Assembly (NCBI GenBank): GCA_013204985.1
Contig: JABMLG010000010.1
Coordinates: forward strand, 1 to 64,000
Source: Microbacteriaceae bacterium VKM Ac-2855
GTDB taxonomy: Bacteria > Actinomycetota > Actinomycetes > Actinomycetales > Microbacteriaceae
Direction: 5' to 3'
Length of the DNA stretch: 64,000 bases
Shown here: positions 41,588 to 50,119 of the stretch, one piece after another
Layout: each line of letters begins with the position of its first letter
Position numbering within the stretch: the stretch's first letter is position 1
Program-made: the position numbers and the translations under genes
Notes under the pieces: generated by a model
Database searches by the model: none
Told to the model about the DNA's origin: nothing
The model's input: only the letters and a program-made list of their open reading frames with translations

Positions 41588-42589
41588 TCAGGGGGCCACC
41601 TCCGCGAGACGGGCGCGGCGATCCTCCTCACGCTTCGAGTACGCCGCTGCCCGGATGGCGTCGTCGGACTCGAGACCGGTGCCGAGCGCACCTCCCAGCG
41701 TCGCCACCGAAGCGACGAACCAACTCAGAACGAAGAGGTCTGCGTAGCCGTGTGTACCGCTCACCACACTCGGGTCCAGCACGAACAGCGCCCACGCCAG
41801 GTTCACGACGTACAACGCCAGGTAGCAGAGGACGACTCCCGCTGTCAGGGTCAGCAGTGTCGAGGCGTTGTAGAGCCGGGACCTCTCTCGAGCCCCGGCC
41901 GAATCGTCGTCCGGGTGATCCCACAGTTCGCCGTCGATCACGATCCAGGCGACCACGATGGTGATCGAGGCGATGGTCGCCGCCCAGAGCCGCCAGCCGG
42001 ACAGCGCTGCGGCGAGCATCCACACCGTCGGCTCGATGGTGGCCACCGCGCCGGTCGCCAAGGCCGCGACGAGCGCGGACTTGAGGCCGGCGGCGAGCAG
42101 CCAGGGACGGTTCGCGAGCACCATACCCAGCAGTACCCGCCCTCGCCCGCTGCGACCGGGAAGCGGCAGCCGCCTCTCCTCCGGTGACGTCTCATCGGCC
42201 ATACCGCTGACGAGGTCGCGGACGGCGTGACGGGCACGCGACTGAACGCGGAAACCCCCGAGGGCGGGGAGGGAGAGGACGGCCGTCCGACGCTGCGGGT
42301 CGATCACCGCCAGCAGGTACCGGCCGTCGTCATCCCGCAGCGGGAGTTCCGTCACGCCGACGACGAGGTCCCAGTCGCTCTCGCTGCCGTGCGCCCTCAG
42401 GCGCTTCAACGCGGTCTCTACGTCTTCGGAACCGGCGGTGAACGGCTCGCTGACGAGCTGGATGCTCCAGTCGCCGCGCTCCGCGCGGTCCGTGGGAGCC
42501 AGGTCGGTCATCCGACGCGCGACCGCGGTGGGGGAGGCCGGGTCGGCCACCAGTCCCACTCGGATCGGTTCCATCTCCGCACCGTACAC
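41588..42589 (-). CDS. Membrane protein with N-terminal soluble domain
   Basis: A protein of 333 residues from GTG 42589 (TGAGG upstream); an ATG five codons later is possible. Residues 1-155 form a soluble alpha/beta domain (VGLVADPASPTAVARRM, DWDLVVGVTELPL). Residues 160-305 hold four membrane helices in two pairs around an Asp/Glu-rich loop. No family recognised. The gene is divergent from the amidase operon. A LacI-type operator-like repeat sits about 45 bp upstream of its start and an identical one before the amidase, so both may answer to the same regulator. Confidence 0.8.
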   Translation of the reverse strand: MYGAEMEPIRVGLVADPASPTAVARRMTDLAPTDRAERGDWSIQLVSEPFTAGSEDVETALKRLRAHGSESDWDLVVGVTELPLRDDDGRYLLAVIDPQRRTAVLSLPALGGFRVQSRARHAVRDLVSGMADETSPEERRLPLPGRSGRGRVLLGMVLANRPWLLAAGLKSALVAALATGAVATIEPTVWMLAAALSGWRLWAATIASITIVVAWIVIDGELWDHPDDDSAGARERSRLYNASTLLTLTAGVVLCYLALYVVNLAWALFVLDPSVVSGTHGYADLFVLSWFVASVATLGGALGTGLESDDAIRAAAYSKREEDRRARLAEVAP

Positions 42590-42632
42590 CTGGCCTCAGC
42601 GCGCTTGGCGGCCGCGCTCTCGTCGCGGGAGC

Positions 42633-42649
42633 CGTGATAGTGCGCTAAC
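42633..42649. promoter_or_regulatory. Operator-like direct repeat, copy 1
   Basis: Contains GTGATAGTGCGCTAAC, identical to the copy at 42796-42811. The core TAGTGCGCTA is an imperfect palindrome close to LacI-type operators of the TTAGCGCTAA kind. It lies just upstream of the minus-strand membrane-protein gene. Two LacI regulators are encoded within the operon on the other side. Confidence 0.52.
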
Positions 42650-42795
42650 TCAGTTACGCGTTCGTTGTGCCGATCCGTTGGCCTCGTCAGGCCAGTTCGG
42701 AAAAGCCTGTTCAGGGGACGTTTATTCCAAGTCAGATACGGGTCGCGCGGCCATCCGGGACGGTATTGGGTCGAAGACCGCGCCTGGTGCGCACG

Positions 42796-42811
42796 GTGAT
42801 AGTGCGCTAAC
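42796..42811. promoter_or_regulatory. Operator-like direct repeat, copy 2
   Basis: GTGATAGTGCGCTAAC, 35 bp upstream of the amidase start codon, in a position where a bound repressor would block transcription. It is identical over 16 bp to the first copy, 162 bp away. The paired arrangement would also permit looping by a LacI tetramer. Confidence 0.55.
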
Positions 42812-42846
42812 ATCGCCACATCCCACCCAACAACAAAGGAGTTGAC

Positions 42847-43995
42847 GTGACTGAGCCATACACCGTCGTTGCCCTCTCGCCCCTGCAGATCCCGATCGTC
42901 GAGCCCGAGGACGCGGTCCGCAACACGAAGCGGATCATCGGCTTCATGCGTACCGCCGTCGGCATCGCCTCGACCGAGGGTTACCCCGTCAAGCTCGTGG
43001 TGATCCCCGAGATGGCGATTCAAGGCATGCACATGGCCTTCAAGGCGGGCGACCGCGAAGCGGAGAAGAAGTTCGCCCGCACCATCCCCGGCCCCGAGAC
43101 GGACGAGCTCGCCAAGGCCGCCCGCGAACTGGGCACCTACATCGCCGGCGAGCTCTACCTCGTCGCCGATGATGATTTCCCGGGACGGTACTTCAACGTC
43201 GCGTTCATGATCGATCCCTCGGGCGAGGTCGTCTACCGCCGCGCGAAGGCGACAAGCGACGGCTTCGAGGGAGGCACCCTCGGAACGACCAACCCGCACG
43301 ACCTCTGGGACGAGTGGGTGCAGAAGAAGGGCGGCGGCGACGCGCTCGAAGCGATCTACCCCGTCGCGAAGACCCCCGACATCGGCAACATCGGCTACGT
43401 GATCTGCCACGAGGGCGCGTACCCCGAGATCGCCCGTGGCCTGGCCATGAACGGCGCCGAGGTCATCATCCGCGCGACGCTGATCGAGCCGCAGACGATG
43501 AACGGGATGTGGGAGGTGCAGAACCGCGCCCACGCGATGTTCAACAACGCCATCGTGGTCGCCCCGAACCTCGGCCCCGAGCTGGGCCCGGACGGAGTGC
43601 TGAACGACCTCTTCGGCGGACAGTCGATGATCGTCGACCACAAGGGCAGGATCATCGTGAAGCAGGACGGGCTGACGCCCGGCGACAGCTTCGTCAGCAC
43701 CGTGATCGACATCGACGCCCTGCGTCGCGCCCGCCAGTCCAACGGTGTCTTCAACGGGTTCAAGGACCTTCGCACCGAGCAGTACGCGGCGATCTACGCG
43801 AAGCCCATCTACCCGAAGAACCAATACCTCGATGCTCCCCCGGAGAGCGGCTGGCTCGCGCGCGAGCGGGCCACCCGCCAGCGCAACATCGACCTGCTCA
43901 TCGAGCGGGGCGTGTTCACCGCCGTCGACGTGCCCGACGCGAGCGAGCTCCAGGCCGACGAGGAGACCCTGCAGTTGCAGGACTCGAACCTGTAG
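42847..43995 (+). CDS. Nitrilase-superfamily amidase (formamidase/aliphatic amidase-like)
   Basis: A protein of 382 residues, GTG start after AAGGAG. The catalytic triad is visible: Glu55 (VIPEMAIQG), Lys134 (RRAKATSDG) and Cys187 (GYVICHEGAYPE). The length and the long C-terminal extension resemble formamidase/aliphatic amidases of the carbon-nitrogen hydrolase superfamily, which release ammonia from a small amide. It is the first gene of a long same-strand cluster with an RbsABC-like transporter and oxidoreductases. The imported compound may therefore carry an amide group, or the enzyme may supply nitrogen. It is separated from the next gene by a strong hairpin. Confidence 0.92.
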   Translation: MTEPYTVVALSPLQIPIVEPEDAVRNTKRIIGFMRTAVGIASTEGYPVKLVVIPEMAIQGMHMAFKAGDREAEKKFARTIPGPETDELAKAARELGTYIAGELYLVADDDFPGRYFNVAFMIDPSGEVVYRRAKATSDGFEGGTLGTTNPHDLWDEWVQKKGGGDALEAIYPVAKTPDIGNIGYVICHEGAYPEIARGLAMNGAEVIIRATLIEPQTMNGMWEVQNRAHAMFNNAIVVAPNLGPELGPDGVLNDLFGGQSMIVDHKGRIIVKQDGLTPGDSFVSTVIDIDALRRARQSNGVFNGFKDLRTEQYAAIYAKPIYPKNQYLDAPPESGWLARERATRQRNIDLLIERGVFTAVDVPDASELQADEETLQLQDSNL

Positions 43996-44042
43996 CCCCC
44001 ACGCCCGCGGCTGCATCGACCCTCGCTCAGCCGCGTTCGATC

Positions 44043-44074
44043 ACCCGGGCCGCCGCTCATCGGGCGGCCCGGGT
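44043..44074. terminator. Strong hairpin between amidase and binding-protein genes
   Basis: ACCCGGGCCGCC and GGCGGCCCGGGT form a perfect 12-bp GC-rich stem with an 8-nt loop. It is 48 bp after the amidase stop and 49 bp before the binding-protein start. Such a hairpin can terminate transcription partly or stabilise the mRNA ends, which would give the binding protein and amidase different expression levels. Confidence 0.6.
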
Positions 44075-44122
44075 ACCAACCCCCTCAGGATTCCCGATCA
44101 CCCTCACAACGAAGTGGAACGC

Positions 44123-45205
44123 ATGATCATGCCCGAAAACACCCGCACCCGGCGCCGACTGCTCGTCGGCACCACCCTCCTCGTCACGGCGGCCTTCGCC
44201 CTCACCGGTTGCCGCGCCGGCACCGACCCCTCCGCCGCGGAGGACAAATCGAGCGGCCAGGGTCTCGTCATCGGCTGGAGCCAGCGCGGCATCAGCGGCA
44301 GCGACTGGTGGAAGACCCTCGTGGAAGGCGGCCAGGCCGAGGCCGAGAAGCTGGGCGCCACCATCCAGCTCCTGGACGCGAACGGCGACACCGTCCGGCA
44401 GAACTCCGACGTGCAGACGCTCGAGACGAAGAACGTCGACGTCGTCATCATGAATCCCAACGACCCCATCGGTGTCGGCCCGTCCGTCGCGTCGCTGGCC
44501 GACGCCGGCATCCCGCTGGTCACCGTCAACTCCAGCCTGGACGAGTCCCTCGTCCCCGACATGTTCTGCTACGTCGCGGAGGACCAGGAGTACACGGGCT
44601 CCCTCGCCGGAACGGAGGCGGCGAACCAGGCGCTCGAGCGATTCGGCGGCAAGGCGGTGAAGATCGTCGGCATCGGAGGCTTCCCGGGCGACGTGCTCAG
44701 CGACTTGCGCTTCAACGGATTCAAGAAGGGCTTCGACGCCGTCATGGCGGAGCACCCGGACGTCGCCGTGACCTACCTCGACACGAAGTACGGCGAGTGG
44801 AAGCCCGACAAGGCGCTCGATCCCATCCGCGACGCCGCGACCGCGAACCCCGACCTCAACGTCGTCTACAGCATGAGCGATGTGATGAACGGCGGGGTGG
44901 TCCAGGGGCTCCAGCAGGCCGGCCTCTGGGGTCCGGATGTCCTCCTCGCCAGCTACGACGGCGGCATGGTGTCGGTCCAGCAGATGGTCGAGGACCCGAC
45001 GGGTCCGCTCATCGCGACGGCGTCCAATCAGCCGTGGGACCAGGGCGCCGAGGCGGTTCGGATGGCCGTTGCCGCCTACAACGACGACACCGAGGCGTGC
45101 CCGAACAAGACGCTCTACATCGACACGACCGTGGTGACGCCGGCGAACGCGGCGGAGTACTACATCGCCGAGGACACCTACGTACGTGCCAAGGACGACG
45201 AATGA
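44123..45205 (+). CDS. Sugar ABC transporter substrate-binding protein (RbsB family)
   Basis: A protein of 360 residues. ATG 44123 is chosen; a second ATG two codons on is equally possible. It has a lipoprotein signal with lipobox LTGC (Cys about 31). The fold of cluster-B pentose/polyol binders is visible (IGWSQRGISGSDWW, NVDVVIMNPNDP, GIGGFPGDVLSDLR, LLASYDGGM). The next genes encode the matching ATPase and permease, so the system is complete in the window. The substrate is probably a monosaccharide, polyol or derivative. Confidence 0.93.
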   Translation: MIMPENTRTRRRLLVGTTLLVTAAFALTGCRAGTDPSAAEDKSSGQGLVIGWSQRGISGSDWWKTLVEGGQAEAEKLGATIQLLDANGDTVRQNSDVQTLETKNVDVVIMNPNDPIGVGPSVASLADAGIPLVTVNSSLDESLVPDMFCYVAEDQEYTGSLAGTEAANQALERFGGKAVKIVGIGGFPGDVLSDLRFNGFKKGFDAVMAEHPDVAVTYLDTKYGEWKPDKALDPIRDAATANPDLNVVYSMSDVMNGGVVQGLQQAGLWGPDVLLASYDGGMVSVQQMVEDPTGPLIATASNQPWDQGAEAVRMAVAAYNDDTEACPNKTLYIDTTVVTPANAAEYYIAEDTYVRAKDDE

Positions 45206-46800
45206 GCATCTCATCCGCCCCCGGGAGCGACGCATCCCCGGACGGGCAGGACGTCCGCCCCGCGGGCAGGGCCGGAGCACCGGATGAGCGACCGGCGGAA
45301 CTGCTCCTCGAGGGGATCACCAAGAGCTACCCGGGGGTCCAAGCGCTGAAGGGGGTCAGCTTCGCGGTGCGCCGCGGCAGCATCCACGCCCTCGCGGGTC
45401 AGAACGGCGCCGGCAAGTCGACGCTGGTCAAGATGATCTCCGGTGCCGAGACGCCCGACGCCGGAGTCATCACGCTCGGCGGGGTCGCCCAGCGGTTCCG
45501 CGATCCCGCCGACGCGCAGGCCGCGGGCATCCACACGATCTACCAGGAGCTCAGCCTCGTACCGTCGCTGACGGTGGCCGAGAACATCTTCCTCGGACAG
45601 CTGCCGCTCACCGCGGGCCGCGTCGACTGGGCGCGGATGAACGCGGAGGCGCGGACCGCGCTCGCGCGGGTCGGGTTCGACCTCGACGTGCGCCTCCCGG
45701 TCTCGAGCTTCTCGGTCGCCGAGCAACAGGCGGTCGAACTGGCGAAGGCTCTGCGGAAGAACGCGCGGGTGCTCCTGCTCGACGAGCCGACATCGACCCT
45801 GCCTCGACCCGAAGTGCTGAAGCTCTTCACCGTGCTGCGCAAGCTCGCGGCGGAGGGCGTCACGCTGATCTTCATCTCGCACCGGATGGACGAGGTCTAC
45901 TCGCTCTGCGATTCCGTCACCGTGCTCCGCGACGGCGTCGCCGCGGGGAGCATGGCGACGGCCGACAGCTCACCGGCCGAGGTCGTGACGGCGATGATCG
46001 GCAAGAGCCTGGAGGGGTCCATCGCCGACGCCGCGCTGCGCGGCGAGCGCAGTCCACGGCTGGGCGCCGGCGGGGGAGAGGAGATCCTTCTCTCCGTCGC
46101 CGGCCTCAGCGAGGAGGGCCGGGTCGAGGACGTCTCGTTCGAACTCCGCCGCGGCGAGGTCCTCGGCATCGCCGGGCTCATCGGCAGCGGCCAGTCCGAG
46201 CTGGCGGGCCTGCTCGCCGGGGCGCGGAAGAAGACCTCGGGCAGGATGCGCGTGGCGGGCGAGAGCGTCAGCTTCTCCTCGCCCCGCGACGCGATCCGCC
46301 GCGGCATCGGGCTGCTCCCTCAGGACCGCAAAGCGCAGGGCTTCGTGCCCGACCTCGGGGTCGCGGCGAACATCACGCTCGCCAGCTTGCCCATGTTCAG
46401 CCGGCTCTCGGTGATCGACACCCGGCGGGAGCGCCGGGTGGCCCTCGAGATGATCGAGCGGCTCGGGATGAAGGTGTCCGGCGTCAACCAGTCGATGAAG
46501 ACCCTGAGCGGGGGCACGCAGCAGAAGGGCATCCTCGCCCGGTGGCTCGTGCGATCCTCGTCGTTGCTCGTCTGCGACGAACCGACGCGCGGCGTCGACG
46601 TCGGCGCCAAGGAGGACATGTACGAACTCCTGCGCGCATTCGCCGCCTCCGGCGGCACCGTGATCATCGCGAGCTCGGAGATCTCCGAAGCCATGATGTG
46701 CGACCGCGTCCTCGTGATGGCGGGCGGTCGCGTCGTCGCCGAGTTCGAGCACGACGACATCGACCCGAGCGGCACCGCGCTGCTCGAACGCCTCGCCTGA
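45202..46800 (+). CDS. Sugar ABC transporter ATP-binding protein (RbsA/MglA family)
   Basis: A protein of 532 residues, coupled to the binding-protein gene by ATGA. It has two fused ATPase domains. The first has Walker A GQNGAGKST, signature region SVAEQQAVELAKAL and Walker B LLLDEPTS. The second has the typical degenerate Walker A GLIGSGQSE, signature LSGGTQQKG and Walker B LVCDEPTRG. This is the standard form for ribose/xylose/inositol-type importers. It drives import through the permease at 46972-48057. Confidence 0.96.
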   Translation: MSISSAPGSDASPDGQDVRPAGRAGAPDERPAELLLEGITKSYPGVQALKGVSFAVRRGSIHALAGQNGAGKSTLVKMISGAETPDAGVITLGGVAQRFRDPADAQAAGIHTIYQELSLVPSLTVAENIFLGQLPLTAGRVDWARMNAEARTALARVGFDLDVRLPVSSFSVAEQQAVELAKALRKNARVLLLDEPTSTLPRPEVLKLFTVLRKLAAEGVTLIFISHRMDEVYSLCDSVTVLRDGVAAGSMATADSSPAEVVTAMIGKSLEGSIADAALRGERSPRLGAGGGEEILLSVAGLSEEGRVEDVSFELRRGEVLGIAGLIGSGQSELAGLLAGARKKTSGRMRVAGESVSFSSPRDAIRRGIGLLPQDRKAQGFVPDLGVAANITLASLPMFSRLSVIDTRRERRVALEMIERLGMKVSGVNQSMKTLSGGTQQKGILARWLVRSSSLLVCDEPTRGVDVGAKEDMYELLRAFAASGGTVIIASSEISEAMMCDRVLVMAGGRVVAEFEHDDIDPSGTALLERLA

Positions 46801-46920
46801 CCGGCGATCCCCCCTCGCCCGACGGGCGACCCCTCGCCGGACCGGCGACCCCTTGCCTGCTCGGCGACCCCCTGCCCGACGGGCGACCCCCTGATCGGCG
46901 ACTCCCTCCCCGGTGACGCC
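46801..46920 (+). repeat. GC-rich degenerate tandem repeat
   Basis: About six units of 18-21 bp based on CGGCGACCCCYTGCCYGACGGG follow each other from just after the ATPase stop to about 50 bp before the permease start. They can fold into several short hairpins. The position within an operon suggests an effect on mRNA stability or relative expression, though it may simply be an expanding repeat. Confidence 0.62.
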
Positions 46921-46971
46921 GGTTCCCTCCGGCGATGCCGGATCCCTCACGAACTCAAGGACGAGACCACC

Positions 46972-48057
46972 ATGCCCAAGAACACGCTCGACCGGCCGCC
47001 CGCCTCGCGGCGCCCGGACACTTCCTCCTTCGCGGCGGTGACGGAACGTCCGTCGTCCCCGGCGGCCGCGTTCGCGCGCCGCATCCTCCCCAAGAGCTAC
47101 CTCGTCCTCGTGCTGATCGCGATCATCGTGGTCGGCTACTACGTGTCGGGCGACTTCCTCACGCTGCGCAACGCCGAGAACGTCGTCGCGGCGGCGTCCA
47201 TCGTCGCGGTCCTCGCTGTCGGCCAGTTCTTCGTGGTCCTCACCGGGGGGATCGATCTGTCTGTCGGTTCGACCCTCGCGCTGTCGACCGTGGTCGTCGC
47301 GCTCACCCTCCAGTCGGGGCTCTCGGCCGAGGCCTCGGCCGCGGTCACCCTGCTCTGCTGCGCGGCCGCCGGGCTCGTCAACGGCCTGCTGATCGTGTGG
47401 CTGCGCATCCCGCCGTTCATCGCGACCCTCGCCATGATGAGCGCGATCAAGGGCTTCAGCTACATCATCCAGTCGACGAGCCTGATCCAGATCCTCGATG
47501 AGCGCTTCATCGACGAGTTCTCCCGCGCCGAGGTGCTGGGCGTGCGCAGCCCGGTCCTCATCTTCATCGTCGTCGCCGTGCTCGCCGGACTCATTGCCCG
47601 GTTCACGACCTTCGGTCGCTCCCTCTACGCGATCGGCGGCAACCCGGAGGCGGCGCGCCTGTCGGGTCTGCCGGTGGCCCGCAACCTGATCATCACCTAC
47701 ACGATGTCGGGTCTGCTCGCCGGACTGGCCGGTCTCATCGCTGCAGCGCAGTTGCGTCAGGGCTCCTCGCTGATCGGCGTCGGCTACGAACTGGACGCGA
47801 TCGCCGCCGTCGTCGTCGGCGGAGCGTCGTTGATGGGGGGCAAGGGCGACCCGATCAGCGCCGTGATCGGGGTGTTCGTCCTCGCGACGATCATCAACAT
47901 CATGAACCTCGTCGGCATCTCGTCGGAGCCTCAGCTGGTGATCAAGGGCGGGGTCATCATCATCGCGGTCTTCCTCTCCAGCGCCGGAGGAGTCGCCCGG
48001 ATCGGGGCCTTCTTCTCCAAGCACGGTCCCGGCCGCCGCGCGGTGCGAGCGAGCTGA
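46972..48057 (+). CDS. Sugar ABC transporter permease (RbsC family)
   Basis: A protein of 361 residues. A long Pro/Ser-rich cytosolic N-terminus is followed by eight to ten membrane helices. It carries typical RbsC signatures: LTGGIDLSVGS in the second helix region, FGRSLYAIGGNPEAARLSG in the cytosolic loop and GGASLMGGKGDP near the end. It probably forms a homodimeric channel with the ATPase encoded upstream. A LacI gene follows after 4 bp. Confidence 0.95.
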   Translation: MPKNTLDRPPASRRPDTSSFAAVTERPSSPAAAFARRILPKSYLVLVLIAIIVVGYYVSGDFLTLRNAENVVAAASIVAVLAVGQFFVVLTGGIDLSVGSTLALSTVVVALTLQSGLSAEASAAVTLLCCAAAGLVNGLLIVWLRIPPFIATLAMMSAIKGFSYIIQSTSLIQILDERFIDEFSRAEVLGVRSPVLIFIVVAVLAGLIARFTTFGRSLYAIGGNPEAARLSGLPVARNLIITYTMSGLLAGLAGLIAAAQLRQGSSLIGVGYELDAIAAVVVGGASLMGGKGDPISAVIGVFVLATIINIMNLVGISSEPQLVIKGGVIIIAVFLSSAGGVARIGAFFSKHGPGRRAVRAS

Positions 48058-48061
48058 GCCG

Positions 48062-49126
48062 ATGTCCACGCCCGCGGAGGCACGCGGGGCCGGCCGCGGG
48101 GCTCGGATGGTCGATGTCGCTCGCCTGGCCGGGGTGTCCCAGCAGACCGTGTCGCGTGTGGTGAACGGCTCGCACAACGTCACTCCGGAGATCCGGGAAC
48201 GCGTGGAGCGTGCCGTCCGCCAGCTGCGTTACCGCCGCAATCCGGCGGCCCGGGCGCTCGCGAGCCGGCGGTCGATGAACATCGGGATCGTCAGCTTCGG
48301 GCTGTCCCAGTACGGTCCGTCCGTCGCCCTCACCGGCATCGCGGACGAAGCGCGCCGGTCGGGCTACGCGACAAACCTCGTCACCCTCGGGGCGGTCGAC
48401 CGGTCGAGCATGCGCGCGGCGCTTGACCACCTCGTCGCCGACCTGGTCGACGGCATCGTCGTCCTGGCTCCGCTCACCTCGGCCGTGCACGCGATCGACG
48501 GGTTCGAAGCGGCGGTACCGCTCGTGGCGTTCGAGCCCGGGGGGGCGCCCTCCGGAGTCACCGTCGTCACGGACGAGGTGGCGGGGGCGCGGCTCGCGAC
48601 CGAGCACCTCCTCGGACTCGGCCACCGCACGGTGCACCATCTCGCCGGTCCCCGTGGATGGCTGGCGACGGATGCGCGCATCCGGGGGTGGACGGCGGCA
48701 CTGAGCGCTGCCGGTCGCCCGCTCAGCCCCACCGTCGTGGGCGACTGGTCCACCCGCTCGGGCTACTACGCCGGCACGGAGCTGGCGACGGATCCGGACC
48801 TCACTGCGGTCTTCGCGGCGAACGATCAGATGGCACTGGGCCTGCTCGCCGCGTTCGCGGATGCGGGACTCCGGGTCCCGGACGACGTCAGCGTGATCGG
48901 CTTCGACGACATCCCCGAGGCGCATTACTTCCATCCCGGACTGAGCACCGTGCGCTTCGACTTCGAGGCGGTCGGCCGGCTGGCGGTCGATCGCATCCTC
49001 GCCCTCATGGGCTCCGACGACGTGGAGAACGTCGTGATCCCGCCCGTCGGCGCCACCCTCGTGGCCCGGCACAGCGCCACCCATCACCAGCCTTCCGAGG
49101 CTCATCGAAGAGAGAGACGACCATGA
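48062..49126 (+). CDS. LacI-family transcriptional regulator (first)
   Basis: A protein of 354 residues. The HTH MVDVARLAGVSQQTVSRVVN (about residues 16-35) is followed by the hinge helix NPAARALASRR. The sugar-binding core of the periplasmic-binding-protein type contains VFAANDQMALGLL and VIGFDDIPEA. It is embedded in the operon it probably controls; its stop overlaps the next start. It is a good candidate to bind the repeated sites at 42.63 and 42.80 kb, but the second LacI at 52.6 kb is equally possible. The two share high similarity. Confidence 0.93.
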   Translation: MSTPAEARGAGRGARMVDVARLAGVSQQTVSRVVNGSHNVTPEIRERVERAVRQLRYRRNPAARALASRRSMNIGIVSFGLSQYGPSVALTGIADEARRSGYATNLVTLGAVDRSSMRAALDHLVADLVDGIVVLAPLTSAVHAIDGFEAAVPLVAFEPGGAPSGVTVVTDEVAGARLATEHLLGLGHRTVHHLAGPRGWLATDARIRGWTAALSAAGRPLSPTVVGDWSTRSGYYAGTELATDPDLTAVFAANDQMALGLLAAFADAGLRVPDDVSVIGFDDIPEAHYFHPGLSTVRFDFEAVGRLAVDRILALMGSDDVENVVIPPVGATLVARHSATHHQPSEAHRRERRP

Positions 49127-50085
49127 CAACGAACGACACCGGAGCGAACCTCCGACCCTTCGGGCGGACCGACCTCACCGTCTCGAGCATCTGCGTCGGC
49201 ACGAGCGCCCTCGGCAGCTTCCCGGCCCAGTACGGCTACGAGGTGAGCGAGGACGTCGCGGTAGCGACCGTCCGCCGAGTCTTCGAGGGGCCCTTCACCT
49301 TCATCGACACCTCGAACGAGTACGGCGGCGGCGACAGCGAGCGCCGGATCGGAGCCGCGATCCGCGAGAACGGGGGCGTCCCCGACGGAGTCCTCATCGC
49401 GACCAAGGTGGACCCCCTGCCCGGCTCGACCGACTTCTCCGGAGACCGCGTGCGGCGCTCCGTCGAGGAGAGCCGGGAGCGCCTGGGCCTGGACGTGCTC
49501 CCGCTCGTCTATCTGCACGATCCCGAGAAGATCAGCTTCGAGGAGGGCACCGCATCCGGTGGGCCGCTCGACGCCCTGATCCGGCTGCGGGACGAGGGGG
49601 TCATCCGCTACCTCGGCGTCGCGGGCGGCCCGATCGATCTCGAGCTGCAGTACCTCGCCACCGGCGCGTTCGACGCCGTCATCAGCCACAACCGCTACAC
49701 CCTGGTCGAGCAGACCGCGGCCGCTCTCATCGAGGATGCGCACGAGCGCGGCGTCGCCTTCGTGAACGCCGCCCCGTTCGGCGGCGGCATGCTCGTGAAG
49801 GGTCCGCGTGCCGTTCCGCGGTACTGCTACGCGCCCGTCGGCGAGCGCACGATCGCCCGCGTCCTCGAGATGGAGCGGCTCTGCTTGGACTTCGGCGTGC
49901 CGCTGGCCGCGGCGGCGCTGCAGTTCTCCACGCGCGACTCCCGCGTCGCCTCGACGATCGTCGGCATGTCGGAACCCGCCCGCATCGAGCAGGCCCTCGC
50001 GCTCGGCGAGACCGCGATCCCGGACGAGCTCTGGGATGCGCTGCTCCCGCTCGCCGCGGTCGGCCGCGACGGCATCGAGAAGTGA
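49123..50085 (+). CDS. Aldo/keto reductase (galactose/fucose-dehydrogenase-like)
   Basis: A protein of 320 residues, coupled by ATGA overlap. TIM-barrel motifs: RPFGRTDLTVSSICVGTSAL, FIDTSNEYGGGDSERRIG with the Asp and Tyr of the active site, ATKVDPLPG with the Lys, and LVYLHDPEK with the His. NADP-binding is suggested by the C-terminal VASTIVGMSEPARIEQ. It would reduce or oxidise an aldose. Together with the GMC enzyme it suggests stepwise oxidation of the imported compound. Confidence 0.93.
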   Translation: MTTNDTGANLRPFGRTDLTVSSICVGTSALGSFPAQYGYEVSEDVAVATVRRVFEGPFTFIDTSNEYGGGDSERRIGAAIRENGGVPDGVLIATKVDPLPGSTDFSGDRVRRSVEESRERLGLDVLPLVYLHDPEKISFEEGTASGGPLDALIRLRDEGVIRYLGVAGGPIDLELQYLATGAFDAVISHNRYTLVEQTAAALIEDAHERGVAFVNAAPFGGGMLVKGPRAVPRYCYAPVGERTIARVLEMERLCLDFGVPLAAAALQFSTRDSRVASTIVGMSEPARIEQALALGETAIPDELWDALLPLAAVGRDGIEK

Positions 50086-50119
50086 CCCCCAGGGTCGACC
50101 CCCAGAGAGGAAAACTGCA

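Noticed and set aside
46801-46920. Possible CRISPR-like array
   Set aside because: Units are contiguous and degenerate, without unique spacers, and no cas gene is nearby.
45970-48183. Minus-strand frame of 737 codons opposite the importer genes
   Set aside because: Extremely Arg/Asp/His-rich. The plus strand carries clear ABC transporter genes.
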